Assembly (NCBI RefSeq): GCF_001039355.2
Contig: NW_019775465.1
Span: 74,500 to 105,665 of the forward strand
Source: Lingula anatina
Lineage: Eukaryota; Brachiopoda; Lingulata; Lingulida; Lingulidae
Direction: 5' to 3'
DNA length: 31,166 nucleotides
Shown here: piece after piece, positions 10,141 to 21,932 of the stretch
Layout: the number at the start of each line of letters is the position of its first letter
Position numbering within the stretch: position 1 is the first letter of the stretch
Position numbers and translations under genes: made by a program
Notes under the pieces: generated by a model
What the model was told of the DNA's origin: nothing
What the model saw: only the letters and a program-made list of their open reading frames with translations
The model's database searches: none

Positions 10141-10785
10141 AGAAATAATCATTGTCGCAGCTAACGCGGTGAGTGTCAACCCATTATCAGGGCCATAACT
10201 TATAACTCCTTGATTCAACGTACTTTCATAAACATGTAGTGTGACCACACTGTCAGCCACCCCCCTTGTTGCACCTTGCAAGCGATTTGTCTCATAACTA
10301 TGACAAGGCGTTCTTTTTTCTTGTTGTTGTTTAAAAACGGACCACTTTGTCAAGGCTAATTGCTTAGCTCCCTGCGCGTCATATGTACTTAGCTCTTTGC
10401 GCGACCTATGTAAACGCTAAGATATGAATGTTAGACCGGGTAGTTGATTGTTTTGCCCGGGCGCCGCACTTATGCTTTCCTACTAGAGCGATCTAGAACA
10501 AGTCGCTAGTTTGCTCTGTTTGTAACTGTAGCAAAATATGTTCGACATGCCGTTTCTGCACGACAGCCGGAGACACAGTAATTGTATAAGGCATGGTTTA
10601 AGCTTGTTCGAGAGATAATAACAGTCGCGTTTAACAAAAGATAGTAAGACCCCCTCCTCTTTAACTGATGTCTTACACTGTTAATATTGACCGCACTTTC
10701 ATATATTATGTAATACACTGTCAGACTTTCCCCTGTTGCACGTTGGCGTTGGATTGTACTTGTGCCTCTGTCAATGCACCTCATT
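10141..10785. repeat. Diverged tandem duplication, period about 470 bp
   Basis: Segments at about 10141-10290 and 10612-10760 share ATAAT...GTCGC, ACTTTCATA, CACTGTCAG, then CCCCCTTGTTGCAC or TCCCCTGTTGCAC, in the same order. The - strand frames over both copies have similar peptides (for example AATMIISS and NATVIISR), but there is no start context, splice structure or known domain. I treat them as repeat translations. A smaller 25-bp tandem pair (CTTAGCTC..TGCGCG...TATGTA) lies at 10363-10412 between the copies. Confidence 0.45.
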
Positions 10786-12780
10786 TAGTTTAAATATTTT
10801 TACCGCATAAACCTTTGTGGTTAAGAGTTATTAGTTTAGTAGTAGAAATAGGATGCTTAGACAAAAAGCTTCTAGTCAACTCGCTAAGACCTAGGGTGTG
10901 ATGCTGCTATCATCCGAGGAAACACCTACACTGAATCCTCTACCTGAAGTCCCCCTAGCTGAAACAAAAAATGCCCCTTGAACCGGTCCATTTTTAAAGC
11001 GTCGAATCATTTTTGATATCATTGAGCGTTAAAGCGTAGGTTTATTCATCATGATCTATTTTGTAAACAATACTTGCCTAGATTTTACTTGGATTGATCA
11101 TAGTCACTGTTTGGCTACTCGCCTATAATGCGTGCTGAATGACAGACAACTTATAAATATTATCTGTGTTACTGTGTTTATGACCACGTTAAGTTTAAAT
11201 AGAACGGTATCGGTGATTTAATCCATCCAACATATTTATGTTTCTTCTTTTAAATCCAGTGTTAGGTTAACATCAAGTCAAAGCAAGCCTTGCAGATTGA
11301 TTTTGTTTAAATTTACGTAAATTAAGTAAAGCTAAGTAAAGCCTGTTTCTAGTTCATCCACACTATAAAACTGCATGAAGGATAACAAGTCTCTGAAGCC
11401 AATTAACTTTCACAATGCCCTGTGCTTTAGAGTCCCATGTTATACAATAAAATGAGTATGGCTTGAGAGAAATATAAATATGAGGCCGTGTATGAAGATG
11501 TTTCAAATAATAAAAATCAAGAATTTAAACATGTTAGGTACATGCACATCACTTGATAAGTCATTTCACAAAAATGGCATCTAATTTTTCAGATAAACCC
11601 CCACTTTTATCGATCTCAACGCCTTGTCTGATGTTTACATGTAGGCGTATACTCCAATATTAATTGCGAACAATATCAATAGCGACTCGAGATCGTTGCC
11701 TGTTTTTCACACTTTTACACAAACTCATGAAGGGTTAATAAAAGGATTCGCGTTGCGACATCTATCTCTTTCTTTCGAACAAGCAAATTAAGGGCTGACC
11801 CGAAGTAAGCTTTCATAACTAATTTCTCTTTGACTGTACAGGGGTATATTGTAATTACTCCACTTGGTCGCCTCCATTGTCTTGTAACATTGACAAAGAA
11901 TGTGTTTTCACACGCTAGTTTACATAACTCCTTTGCCTTGTGTCTTTATCAAGGTTATAATCAGTTTGAATAGGTTGTCTTGCCTCACTTAAAAAGGGAG
12001 TTGTTCTTCACACTGGTTGTTGCCTACATTTGTGTAACTTATGCTAACCTACTTTGTACAAATATGGTTTTAATAAATCGCCAAAACTATGACACTAGTG
12101 AACATTGTGTATCAAACATTTTGATACGATTAAATAAATGTGCAAGAAGGATTACGGAATGAGTTACTATTTACCTCCCCCCCCCACGCGCCCTTAAAAA
12201 AATGCTCTTTTGATTTCGAAATGAATTTGTTTTTAACGCAAAGAAGTCCAATACCCCTTTCACGACTCAGTCATTGTACAGCATGTTATATTACTCTTTA
12301 CCCTTTTTATTTGACACTGTCTCTGTTTCTCTCCCCTTTTACTTTCTCTTGTTAGAAGGAGGGCAAATAATTAAGCATTCAAAATATGCATCACCAATCT
12401 TCAGAAAAGAATGAGTGAATGAACCATTGGGCTGGCCCACAACGTCCGACACAGCAGAATAAATTAAATAACAGCTTTCACAGATTTAACTGCAGTTAGC
12501 TGTACAGCGTCACTATATACATAATCCGCTGCACGCGCGAAGCTGTTGAACAAAAGGGTAGTTCTCTAGGGAAGACCTTTTGTTTACATAAGTACTCTAA
12601 GGGGGCGTGCCTAACCAGGCGACAAGAGGATTATGCTAGTCACTATATTCCGTCAAATTTGTTTAGCGACCCTATCATTATCACACTCCCTCTATTGTAT
12701 TTTCTTACGTTATAATTGTATCTAATCTTCTTCGTTAGATGGAAAAAATGCACACATATATAATCTTATGACTGTATATA
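10786..12780. other. AT-rich spacer, no gene recognised
   Basis: Short frames at 11980-12355 show no domain and no convincing splice signals. I see only scattered short repeats (for example AAGTAAAGC near 11325-11340). Confidence 0.4.
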
Positions 12781-13000
12781 CAGGGCTTGACATTAAGGGT
12801 GACCCACTGGCCCTGGGCCACTGAAAACCAACCTAGGGCCATTGAATCACTGGGGTCACTGGCCCAAAGAGCAAGTAAAATGTCATGTGTCAAATCATCC
12901 ATTGTCTAAATTGTACTGCCAAATACCCGTGACTGTCATGATGAGTCTGAAGATATTGACTGAGAAGGTGCTGCTTTTGAAAAACCAAGAATACCAGTGG
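12781..13000. repeat. GGCC-rich probable dispersed-repeat remnant
   Basis: CAGGGCTTGACATTAAGGGTG is followed by several CACTGGCCC/CTGGGCCACT words. On the - strand one frame reads WVTLNVKPC. I recognise this only as repeat-like sequence and cannot assign a family. Confidence 0.3.
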
Positions 13001-13207
13001 AGAAGACCCTGGTAACTCCCATACATTCTGTGCCTTTCCCCAAGTTTACTTTCCAGTCTTCAGGTGTTTGGTGAGAATGCTGGAAATAACTGGTTAGTGT
13101 TTGTCAGCTGACCATTAAGTTATTTTCATTGTATTTTTGCTTGGCTGTTAATCTCTATGAAGGACTACACTTTTCTGGGGTGTTCATCAGTATATCCCTT
13201 ACGAAAA

Positions 13208-13316
13208 TTTCCTATAGGATCCTATAAGATTTCCTATAGGAAATTGTCCCTTTTTCCTATAGGATCCTATAGGAAATCTTATAGGATCCTATAGGAAATC
13301 TTATAGGAACCTATAG
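13208..13316. repeat. Palindromic CCTATAGG/GGATCC tandem array
   Basis: Repeated words TTTCCTATAGGATCCTATA and TCCTATAGGAAATCTTATA follow one another with a period near 22 bases in the second half. Nearly every unit is its own reverse complement, so the array could form several alternative hairpins or a cruciform. No gene is nearby. Confidence 0.85.
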
Positions 13317-13729
13317 AAATTCATATTAACTGCTTTGAATATTTTTACAGCTTTTTATATATTGTTGGATCTTTGGCAAAATTGGTAATAAGCACTGGTC
13401 CCTCAAAAAAGAGAATATCATGTTTACATTCTTTATTTAATATGTATAAATGTATGTACATATTCCACAGTATGGTATGCAACCAGCTTACTAGAGAATT
13501 GTTTTATTGATTTTTGCAAATTTAATGGTGTTGCTACTGCTGTTTAATTATAAGTTCTATAAGTTATCACAAGTATCCAATATGTCTTGTCAAGCTGTGG
13601 CGTCACTGTCTTTTTCTTGTGTGAGTTCGAACTCCTGCCAGAATGAGTGGCTAAAACCTCCCCTGGCCATACCGTGTCCATTGTCAGCATACCGCTTTAG
13701 TCACTTAATAATTGAAGAATTTCAGACCA

Positions 13730-13796
13730 AAGTCTTTTGCACATTGTTCAACTTTACTGTGGTAAGTCTTTTGCACATTGTTCAACTTTACTGTGA
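13730..13796. repeat. 34-bp tandem duplication
   Basis: The 33-base word beginning AAGTCTTTTGCACATTG occurs at 13730 and again at 13764, essentially identical. This is a recent local duplication in otherwise unremarkable sequence. Confidence 0.9.
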
Positions 13797-13993
13797 TGGC
13801 CTTCTTAACCTCCGTCTGAGTTGTGTTGAACCATTTGCAGATGTATTCTGAAAGACAGACATTGTGAATTTCAATTAACTGTACATGTCTACAAAAATGC
13901 AAAATGATGAAGGAAAATTTTTCTAATGAGATCAATAATAATCATTGCACAAATTCTATTTTGAGCAATTCATAGCCTTTATTAGTTAACTGA

Positions 13994-13994
13994 N
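13994..13994. other. Single undetermined base (N)
   Basis: One N interrupts otherwise continuous sequence. Unlike the N at 27043, I see no duplicated flank around it. Confidence 0.95.
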
Positions 13995-14656
13995 TTCGCA
14001 GTGGAGAAAACTCTACTCTGGTTAAATATGCAATTGGACTATTACAGAGCTGCCAGGGCCAAAAAAGTCCCAAAAACTCATTTCCGAGGGTAAACAGTAA
14101 TTCCCTATTCTCACCAGTCTTTGCTTGACCTAAATCATCAGTCCAAACCACAAAAAAGCAATCCCCAAGTTAAAATTTATAGCTTTTGTGTAAGCAAAAT
14201 GGTCAGATTTTCACAATGCACATTTCATTTCCATTATGTATAGGTTAGCAAAAAATATTTTTTAACAAACTATGGTGTTTACCTCACATTAAGGGATTGA
14301 AAAGAAATTAAAGGGAAAGAAAACTTGGCAAATAAACGATCCTGAAGAACGTGTGAGGTAATGAAATTTGCCCTGACAGCCCCTCTAACATGTTAATTGT
14401 ATGTTATTTATTAGCATGGGTCTTCCTCAGTTATATATATCATGATGGTCCCTTGGAGGCAGTTGTGGATAACATTAAATAGATAATTTTTAATAAATCA
14501 CAAACCAAAAGTTAAATGAAACGTCATTTTTTTTAGATTCAACTGCATTTAAAGAAATATGAACAATTGATCACAGTTTTATAAGAAATAAAGAGACTAA
14601 ACAATGATTGCATTATGTATCCTTGTTTCTCATTATAAATTATAACTTGTTTAATG

Positions 14657-14658
<2 letters not shown>

Positions 14659-14720
<62 letters not shown>
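14659..14720. repeat. (AT)n microsatellite
   Basis: About 31 uninterrupted AT units. This is a highly mutable simple repeat. Confidence 0.95.
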
Positions 14721-14724
<4 letters not shown>

Positions 14725-15471
14725 TTTACAAGGTACACTACAAATTAGATCAATTAATTATCTCATTTTCAATTTGATTAGATGCCCAAATGATCCAATG
14801 CATTACTCTAATACATACCTTCCTCAATCCGATTTTTCTACACTCTGTACCCTTCCACTATGCTCCTGAATTTAAACTGTCTTGATAGCTGTATACTCAT
14901 TTGCTGCTTGTCTCATATAAACAAAGACTTAGACAGGATACCACACATCTGATAACACCTAATTGGCGGTTTAATCATTAAATTAAGATCTGCACTTCTG
15001 CCTTGTTCTCTTATTTTACTGATCAAGATTTATTTCTATTTACTAGTACTATTTTTGTCTCTTACATATTAAACTATTTAAAATTAGACCCTTCCAATTA
15101 TAATTTTAAAAAATATCCCTAATCTATTTAAAATTTACATTTCTGTTTTTAAAAATGCAAAATATTGAAATCTGTGTGATAAACAAAACTAAGTAAACAT
15201 TTAAAATTCATGTCCTTAAAGCACTGTTCCTGGGAAATGTTCATTCAGCCTCTTGAATATGCACTGACCTTGTTAAAAGTTTTTTTGAAACTTTTTGCCT
15301 TTAAAATTAAAGCAGATAACAAGGTTCCAATAAACTCGTTGGCCAACTTGATCTGTCTATTCTGAGTGCAGGAGAAGCACCTGCCTCAGCAAGTTATGAA
15401 TATTACCTTTGCCAAAACTGACATACAATTAAGATCATCCCCGGCTGAAAATTCTTGAATATAATTTGTAA
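14721..15471. other. AT-rich spacer downstream of the hAT remnant
   Basis: No gene, repeat or structured element is recognisable here. It could be the 3' flank of the hAT copy read on the - strand. Confidence 0.35.
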
Positions 15472-16017
15472 TTAAATACATAACAAAGTAAAATTCATTA
15501 AAAATTTTAAAAAACTTAAGCATAACTTAAGCATAATAATCCCCAAACTTGACCTCCAGTCAGATTTGATTCTTTTGAGAGCACTGTATCCTCTCTCCAC
15601 CTGTGAAGTGGACAGGGTGAACAAGGCAATTTCAATTAGCATTATTATATGTATTCTAATCTTTGTCTGGTCTCCTAGCCTTGAAACAAATCCATACACA
15701 TATCTTTACTTTTAGGCCTATTCACTATAAACATGCCACCTATGTGCTCTTTAAATGCAGGCCACTCTCAGTGGAAGTCTTGTGGGTCAAAGCCCATCCT
15801 GTTTAATACTTGAAGAAAGTATTGTTCCAGAACTTGTCTGCTATGAGAAAGGTTTCTAGGGTAAACAGTATCCAAGACTCTACAAAACACCATCTCTTGT
15901 TCAGTCACACCTGCATCAACAGCACCATCACACAAAATCGTATATGGAAATAAATTTTCCTTGGTCTTGACTAGAACACCTCTTCCCTTATTGTCAGCTG
16001 ATATGAAATTCGGGAAT
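15472..16017 (-). pseudogene. hAT transposase remnant with most of its core deleted
   Basis: Two - strand pieces in the right order. An exon at 16017-15768, after an acceptor TTTTTAACAG, encodes PYTILCDGAVDAGVTEQEMV, the first-aspartate region of KIAA1586-like hAT transposases, then a helical stretch ending MGFDPQDFH-stop. Next, 15699-15472 encodes TLSTSQVERGYSALKRIKSD, the hAT C-terminal dimerisation signature. In intact hAT proteins these are separated by several hundred residues with the second Asp and the Glu; here only about 70 bases intervene. The copy is therefore internally deleted and cannot be an active transposase. The N-terminal zinc finger was not found. Confidence 0.7.
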
Positions 16018-16394
16018 CTGTTAAAAATAAATATAATGATAAAATCATACATGTAGGAAATAGAACGGATAAAGGTATGCTAGTAGGCCTACACATTGTA
16101 TGTAAACAAAGTAAAACTATAACTTTGCAACAAAATATAACATTTCACTGGTACTGAACGTCAACAAGTGCATCTAAACTATATATGCGAAGGGAGGTTA
16201 CTCCAAAATTATTTCTATACATTTCGGCGCTTATATGAAACTTAGTGAATGCAAAAAAGACCCACCTTTTAGTCTGCAAACCCAAAGCTATGTAACTTGA
16301 AAGGCAAACGGCAGATTTCAGCCCGGGAGCCACCGGCTCATATGACGGTTATTTTGGAGAACATTAGATTTGGCCTCGTTTTCAAAACTTGAAG

Positions 16395-16440
16395 CGGCGG
16401 CCTTAGCCAATTTGGCGGGAGGAGCAGGCATAGAGACAGG
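16395..16440 (+). promoter_or_regulatory. CCAAT plus E2F-like promoter, possible exon 1 donor
   Basis: AGCCAATT (16405-16412) is followed at once by TTTGGCGGGA (16411-16420), a close match to an E2F site. CAG|GTAAGA, a strong splice donor, starts its intron at 16440. There is no TATA box. This fits a small CpG-poor, cell-cycle-type promoter with a short first exon. Transcription direction is uncertain; the site could also serve the hAT copy on the - strand. Confidence 0.4.
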
Positions 16441-16449
16441 TAAGATGAA

Positions 16450-17140
16450 CAGACGTTTATACGCTGATATGTTGATAATTTTACTAATGCACTTGACAGA
16501 ATGATAAAGTATATTCTCAAGCTATATTTTATATACCATAGTAGTGTTTAAGTATCGGTTTCACTGAATCTTCTATCAAGTTACTGACGTGTTCCAAAAT
16601 GGCGGCACACAGAACCCAAATGTAAACACGTTCTTTTGAATTGTGCCAAATGCAGATAACAATGATTTTTCTTTATCTGTTCAGTTTTTTTAATAGTCTA
16701 ACATTTGTTTTTGAACAGGTAAAAAATTTAGGTAGGAACCTAACCTGTAACTTATCGATTTTCTACATTTCCGACAGGTACATGTAGTATATTTTGCAAT
16801 GTTCCGAGTAACTACATGAGCAGTCTTGTGTTACATCTTGAATGAATGTCGATGTTAAATATTGAATTTTTGCATTTTCATGCAATTTTTTTGTGTTTTG
16901 AAGTAAACTAGATTAAATACTTCATGAAATGACAGTGTGTGTTGTTGGGTCGATCACAGTAGAGTGAATACGGGGCAGTCTTGCCTCATGTCTTGTATGA
17001 ATGTCACAATAAAATATTGAGAATTTGCCTTCTTATGCATTTTTTGTGCTTTGATGTTAATTAATAGAAATGGCTAGCAAAATGACATGTAGTATACTTG
17101 ATTCTGTATAGATAGATATATTATGAGAGGGGGATAGGTC
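16450..17140 (+). repeat. Duplicated segment, copy 2 (uninterrupted)
   Basis: This segment is paralogous to 8408-9930 but lacks the MITE, so it shows the empty insertion site (ACG..TATAC..TGATATG|TTGAT). Within it, a stretch of about 150 bases (about 16835-16960) is repeated in diverged form at about 16980-17110. Both contain a CTTGAATGAATGT or CTTGTATGAATGT word followed by AAATATTGA and TGCATTTT. The AAAATGGCGGC word near 16600 resembles a YY1 site. Confidence 0.65.
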
Positions 17141-18503
17141 ACTTTTGAGGATATGAAAGCCATTTTTTAGATATTCTGCATATTCATTTTCATGCTATTA
17201 CTTTGCATTTTGATTTAAGTAAGATGAAAAAAATGTAATATTTTGAAATTTCCATGAAAAAGGAGTGAAACTTGTATAAACTGATAAAAATATTTCAGTT
17301 ATTTATTATTATCATGCACAAGAATGCCCAAAAAATTATAGGTTTAATATTTTATCTACCTTTTCATACTTTCAGTGACCTAAAGTGTTGACAGTTCAAA
17401 GGCTTGTGTTATAACAATTAGGATGTCAGTGTTACACAGCTGAATATACAAGTATACATTGCCAATTAGTGAGTAACTTTTCATATCAATTTGTTGGTAT
17501 ATATCACTTGGACATATTTTTTATTTTAATCATAAATTGAATAATATATCATGCCCAAGAGAAAGCTTAGCTAGGACATTTACCCATGTGTTTTCCTTGT
17601 GGTCCCTGTCCAAGGTGTGGGAAAGTCTATTTATAGTTGTTGGATGCTGATGTCAGTGAAAAGCAGTGTTATCTGCCCTGCATGTGTGTGCATGGTATGA
17701 GTGTGGGGCCACACATGCTTGTAAATTATAGTTGTGAAAGATACAAAATTGAAAACCAACCACAAGCATCTTTTTAAAAATATGAATAACAAATTTTGAC
17801 TTTTAACATGTTTGCCCCTTTGGCAGGTTACAAATGTACGATATCAATATGGGGGAAAACTTGTTAGTCAAAATAAGTTTTGTTACATTTTTTACCCCCA
17901 TTTGTTGACCATTTGCAATACATACGTGCATACTGTGCATCATAAAATGCCAAGTGCTATAACATTGTGTATATGTTTTCAAATTGTGATAGCCATCATA
18001 GGCAAATTTTTGTTAGAGGGAACAGTTTATTTTTGTTTAAAATCTCCCACACACACAAACACGTGGGTTATAAGTATGTGAGGGAAAAATGTTTCATGAA
18101 AAAAAGAACATTACATTAACAAAATTCCTCCTTTGTTTTAATTTATAAATATTGTTTACCAGTACAATAATTTGTGTATTATAGTTGTGAACACTGTAGT
18201 TTGTAGACTTCAGAGCTTCATTTAAATGGGAATTTAATTGATTTGAAGATTCGCATGTTTGCCACTGCTCAGCTCTTGATGATGAGCTCATTGATCAATA
18301 TTGATACACTTTTAGATATTACTATTTTAGATAATTCGATTGATACCAGCTTCCCTATTATCAAGATTGTGGTTTATTATTTATACTGATTTTAGTGTGT
18401 GTCGTTGTTGTGTGTGTGTGTGTAAAGATATATGCAGTTAGAAAAGTGTTTTTGAATGTTAGTTTTTAAATCTTTTTAATGTTTTAATCTAATATTTTTC
18501 TAG
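17141..18503. other. AT-rich sequence, no gene recognised
   Basis: Short frames such as 17812-18081 have no known domain. A (GT)n-like run is present near 18396-18422. If the donor at 16440 is used, this could be intronic. Confidence 0.4.
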
Positions 18504-18600
18504 GCTTGAAGAACATGAAAGGGACCAGGATTAATCATTTTGCCATTCCTTGGCAATTATGACAGAAGCTCAAGCAGCTATCATGAAGCCATAAATAAAG
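18504..18600 (+). other. Possible terminal exon with poly(A) signal
   Basis: A pyrimidine-rich tract ends in TTTTTCTAG at about 18503, and AATAAA lies at about 18593-18598. The exon-like interval could join to the donor at 16440 to give a short two-exon transcript. No coding function is visible, so a non-coding RNA or chance are both possible. Confidence 0.2.
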
Positions 18601-21170
18601 TTATTTAATCCTTTTAAAACTGAAAACATTCTTTTAAAACTTGGTTACAGTTCTTTCTAATGAATAAAATACATTAACAGATTCATGTAACATCATTAAA
18701 TGTGAAAGTTTTTAAATGAAGTTTGGCTGTGAAATCACCACTATGACACTTACAAAAATAAATTAAAATGAAAATATAGACTGGTACAGGACTAACTGGT
18801 ATCAGTGAAATAAATTTCTGATCCCAGGTAAATTAATAAAATTATATTAATTGTTTATATTGATCCTGATTTTAAAAGGAGTAGTTTGTCCTGTGGCTAT
18901 AACTGTATGTTATGATCATGAAGTGTAAAATAATTGCCATATCAATGTGTTGCTAAAGTAAAAAATAATTTTTGCCACAAATATACATGTATATTTGCAT
19001 CAGCTTTAATCCCTGTTGGCTTTCACAATATTGATATTTTTGTTCATGATATTATATAAGTTTTAAATGTTGTATAGTGGTTCATATGTAACAAAAAAAA
19101 AAAGCAAATTAAATTGATAAAAAAAGTCTTGTTTGTTTTGTTTTTATTATCATTTCAATAAAAAGAAACTGGCAGCGGGTGGCCTCATGTAATAGATAAA
19201 TGTTTATTTACAAAAAAAAAATATGAAATGTTTGTATCTTCATTTCCTCTATTCTTCCTGTGCAAGCTTCTTCTTCTCTATATAGACAATATTGTGCGGG
19301 TGGGGAATTCAAAACGAGGTTAAATTACAACAAGAATGTACTAAGTCAAAACGAGGCTGGCTTGCGGTTGTTGCAAGTACCAATTTTTTTACATACACGG
19401 GTGTGAATTGATTTGTGCCATTCCTGGATAACGGTAAAGTTCCTTACATGCTTACATTGACAGAAAGCTGAATAAATTTGCCACAATTTACTGATAATTT
19501 GAAGTTGGAACCTGTTCTCTAAAAATGCAAGCATTAGAGGTAAAGTTGAACTCCCGTTACGGCTTTGGTAAAACTTCGATTGTAAAATGAACATTTCAAT
19601 TTCCACGAAAGCCTTGTATCAGTTGTCTAAATATAGCACACGCATTTTTGTCAAGCAGATCGTGTAATTTTGTACCCTAAAATGAAATGATTGTAGAAAA
19701 AATGGACAAACTTACTTTATTGATATTATAACGATTTATGCAACTATATATGCTGGAATTGAGCCAAAAAGAATAAAAAATTTGTACAACCGCCCTTTTT
19801 TGTGAAATCCCTATTTTAGTGCGAAGTATGTAGGTCAGTCGAAACTAGGACTTTCACGTTGCACTAAGCAAGTCACTCGAAAGCGCTTTTCTCGGTAAAT
19901 CTCGGACTTGTTGTAAAAATATTAAAATAGTCTATTACTTATATTATAACAAGTTTACATTTTCTGAAAATTTACGGTTTTAGTGTACATTACAATTATT
20001 TCGCTGGATGATTCTCTGTTTTATGTTGATCTTGTTGGGCCTGAGGGAAGCGGGATCCGGTGCTCGTTCATCCTCTGGATGTATTGGGTTATTTTATGGT
20101 AATCATATTCAATTTTATTATAAACACGACGAACAGATTGATTTGCATGGAATTAGTGAGGTTTGAAAAGGCGTTATGAAGCCACGTCCACCCGCTGAAG
20201 ACATAGACTAGCACTTGCACTTGGACGTGCCCACTCCTAGTGCTAAGGGCGAACAGCAATTTCTTTTCAACAGAACAGTGGAAGCAGATGAGAGATTTGG
20301 CAGATATGCCATGTACTTGTCTTACTCTTAAGGTGAGTTCAAACACAACATTAATTTACACTTACAAATACATATATTTTGTGTAATATAACCAATTACA
20401 CTTGTGTTGGCTTAAAGTTGTGTCGAATTAGAAATGGTCGCATGTTTTCCAAGTTTGATATAAAGTTTGATATAAAGTTGCAATTTGCGTAGTGATATTT
20501 GTTGACACAGATAGGCGCCATGTTTTGAAGAGTCAAAGTCTTTATGTCCAATATATATTTGAATATATTTTTATTGTGAGTACGGCAAGGTTCTTTTAAA
20601 TACACACGTTGACTTTATTCTAGATTGAAGTTTCTTGCACTGACTTTTAAGTCTTACTCGAAATAGTTAACATTTTCTTTTCCAATTTCATTTTTGCAAT
20701 ATTGTCATCTTCAAAATTTGTCACTTGCTTGTTGAAGACAGCTATTGAATTTTGTCTGGGTAGCCTGTATTTTTATTATTTTTATTTATTTTTTAATTTT
20801 TAATTAGTGTCTTATTCATTCTTTTGTTACTATCAGTATTTTTCAGTCAAATTTTTTTTAATGTCATTGTCATCCAATTTTCTTTTATTTTTATAAATTA
20901 CCATTTGGCTACAATCCCTTTCTCAAAATCCACCCTAGTGTATGTAATGTTGTCACATCTGTTTCTCACTTTCACTTTGTTCACTTTGTCAATTTCTTCT
21001 TGCACCATCTGCATCTCACATCTCTGCTAGTGTCATTCATCTCCAGCTATTTCATTGAAGTAAATTAATTGTGAGATTATCGCAAAAACAATATTTCAAC
21101 TACTTTTTTATTTTGTCACAGCTTCTAGACCATTCAATTATTTAATTTATCTCTATTCAATTTTTTTTCA
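18601..21170. other. AT-rich spacer upstream of the large transposon gene
   Basis: No recognisable gene. It must contain the 5' flank, promoter and perhaps a leader exon of the 21-27 kb element, but I could not identify a terminal inverted repeat. Poly(A)/poly(T) tracts and short repeats (AAAACGAGG near 19312 and 19348; GATATAAAGTTT near 20457-20475) are all I see. Confidence 0.4.
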
Positions 21171-21179
21171 TAGTAGGTC

Positions 21180-21803
21180 ATGTCTAACATCCTCATTCCT
21201 GGTGGTGATTTCATTTTCATTGATTCTGAAGAAGAATGGCCATCATTGCCAAAATCTTCAGGCAAATTGTCATTTTTAAGTTTGCCCATCAGTACGTCTC
21301 GTCCTTGTCATGGGCCATCACCTACACATTATAAAATAGATCCAAAACCAGTACCAAAAAAAAAAACAAAAAGAAAATTCACTCCTGTTAAGAGACATGA
21401 AATTAAGAGTTCTTATCAAAGAAAACTTGACAGTAAAGTATTCAGATTGAAGCCCAGTACCAGCAGTGAGAAGAATTTGCAAAATGTCAGTTTTACTCTT
21501 CCATTACAAAACAGATTTAGTTGCCTGACAGTAGAAGATGGATGGTTGGAGGATGGGTTGGATGATTATGAGAGTATTGAATTGAAAGGGAAGGAATTAC
21601 AGAGTAGAGAGAATGTTAAAAATATGAATATCAAAGATGATGTGGAGGAGAATATGTTGAATGACTATGAAGATGAAAAATGCATGAAAGAAAAGTTAGT
21701 TAAATTTGATGAAATGAGGGATGCAATTTTGGCACAGCTAAAAGAGAAAATGAGAATGAAAAAAAGAAAGAGAAGTAAGAAACCAAGAATGTTAGTTAAA
21801 TAG
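21180..21803 (+). pseudogene. N-terminal segment of the Academ-like protein
   Basis: Opens ATG TCT AAC after a pyrimidine tract ending TTCATAG. The 207 residues begin MSNILIPGGDFIFIDSEEEW. A Lys/Arg-rich nuclear-localisation-like stretch follows (KPVPKKKTKRKFTPVKRH, about residues 57-74), then an LQNRFSCLTVEDGW block and a charged, coiled-coil-like C-terminus ending in a strongly basic run (MRMKKRKRSKKP). I recognise no enzyme domain. The TAG at 21801 is probably a mutated codon: the same frame continues for 59 more coding-like codons into the ubiquitin-like domain. A real short protein ending here remains possible. Confidence 0.55.
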
Positions 21804-21932
21804 GTGACTGATAGAATTGTTTACAAAAAAGATAAGGGATATGATGAGATGGTCACAGACAAAAAAGTTAACCCTCCAAAAAGTACATCTGTAGATAGTA
21901 ATAGTACTGGAGAGAGAACCAAGGAACAAAAG

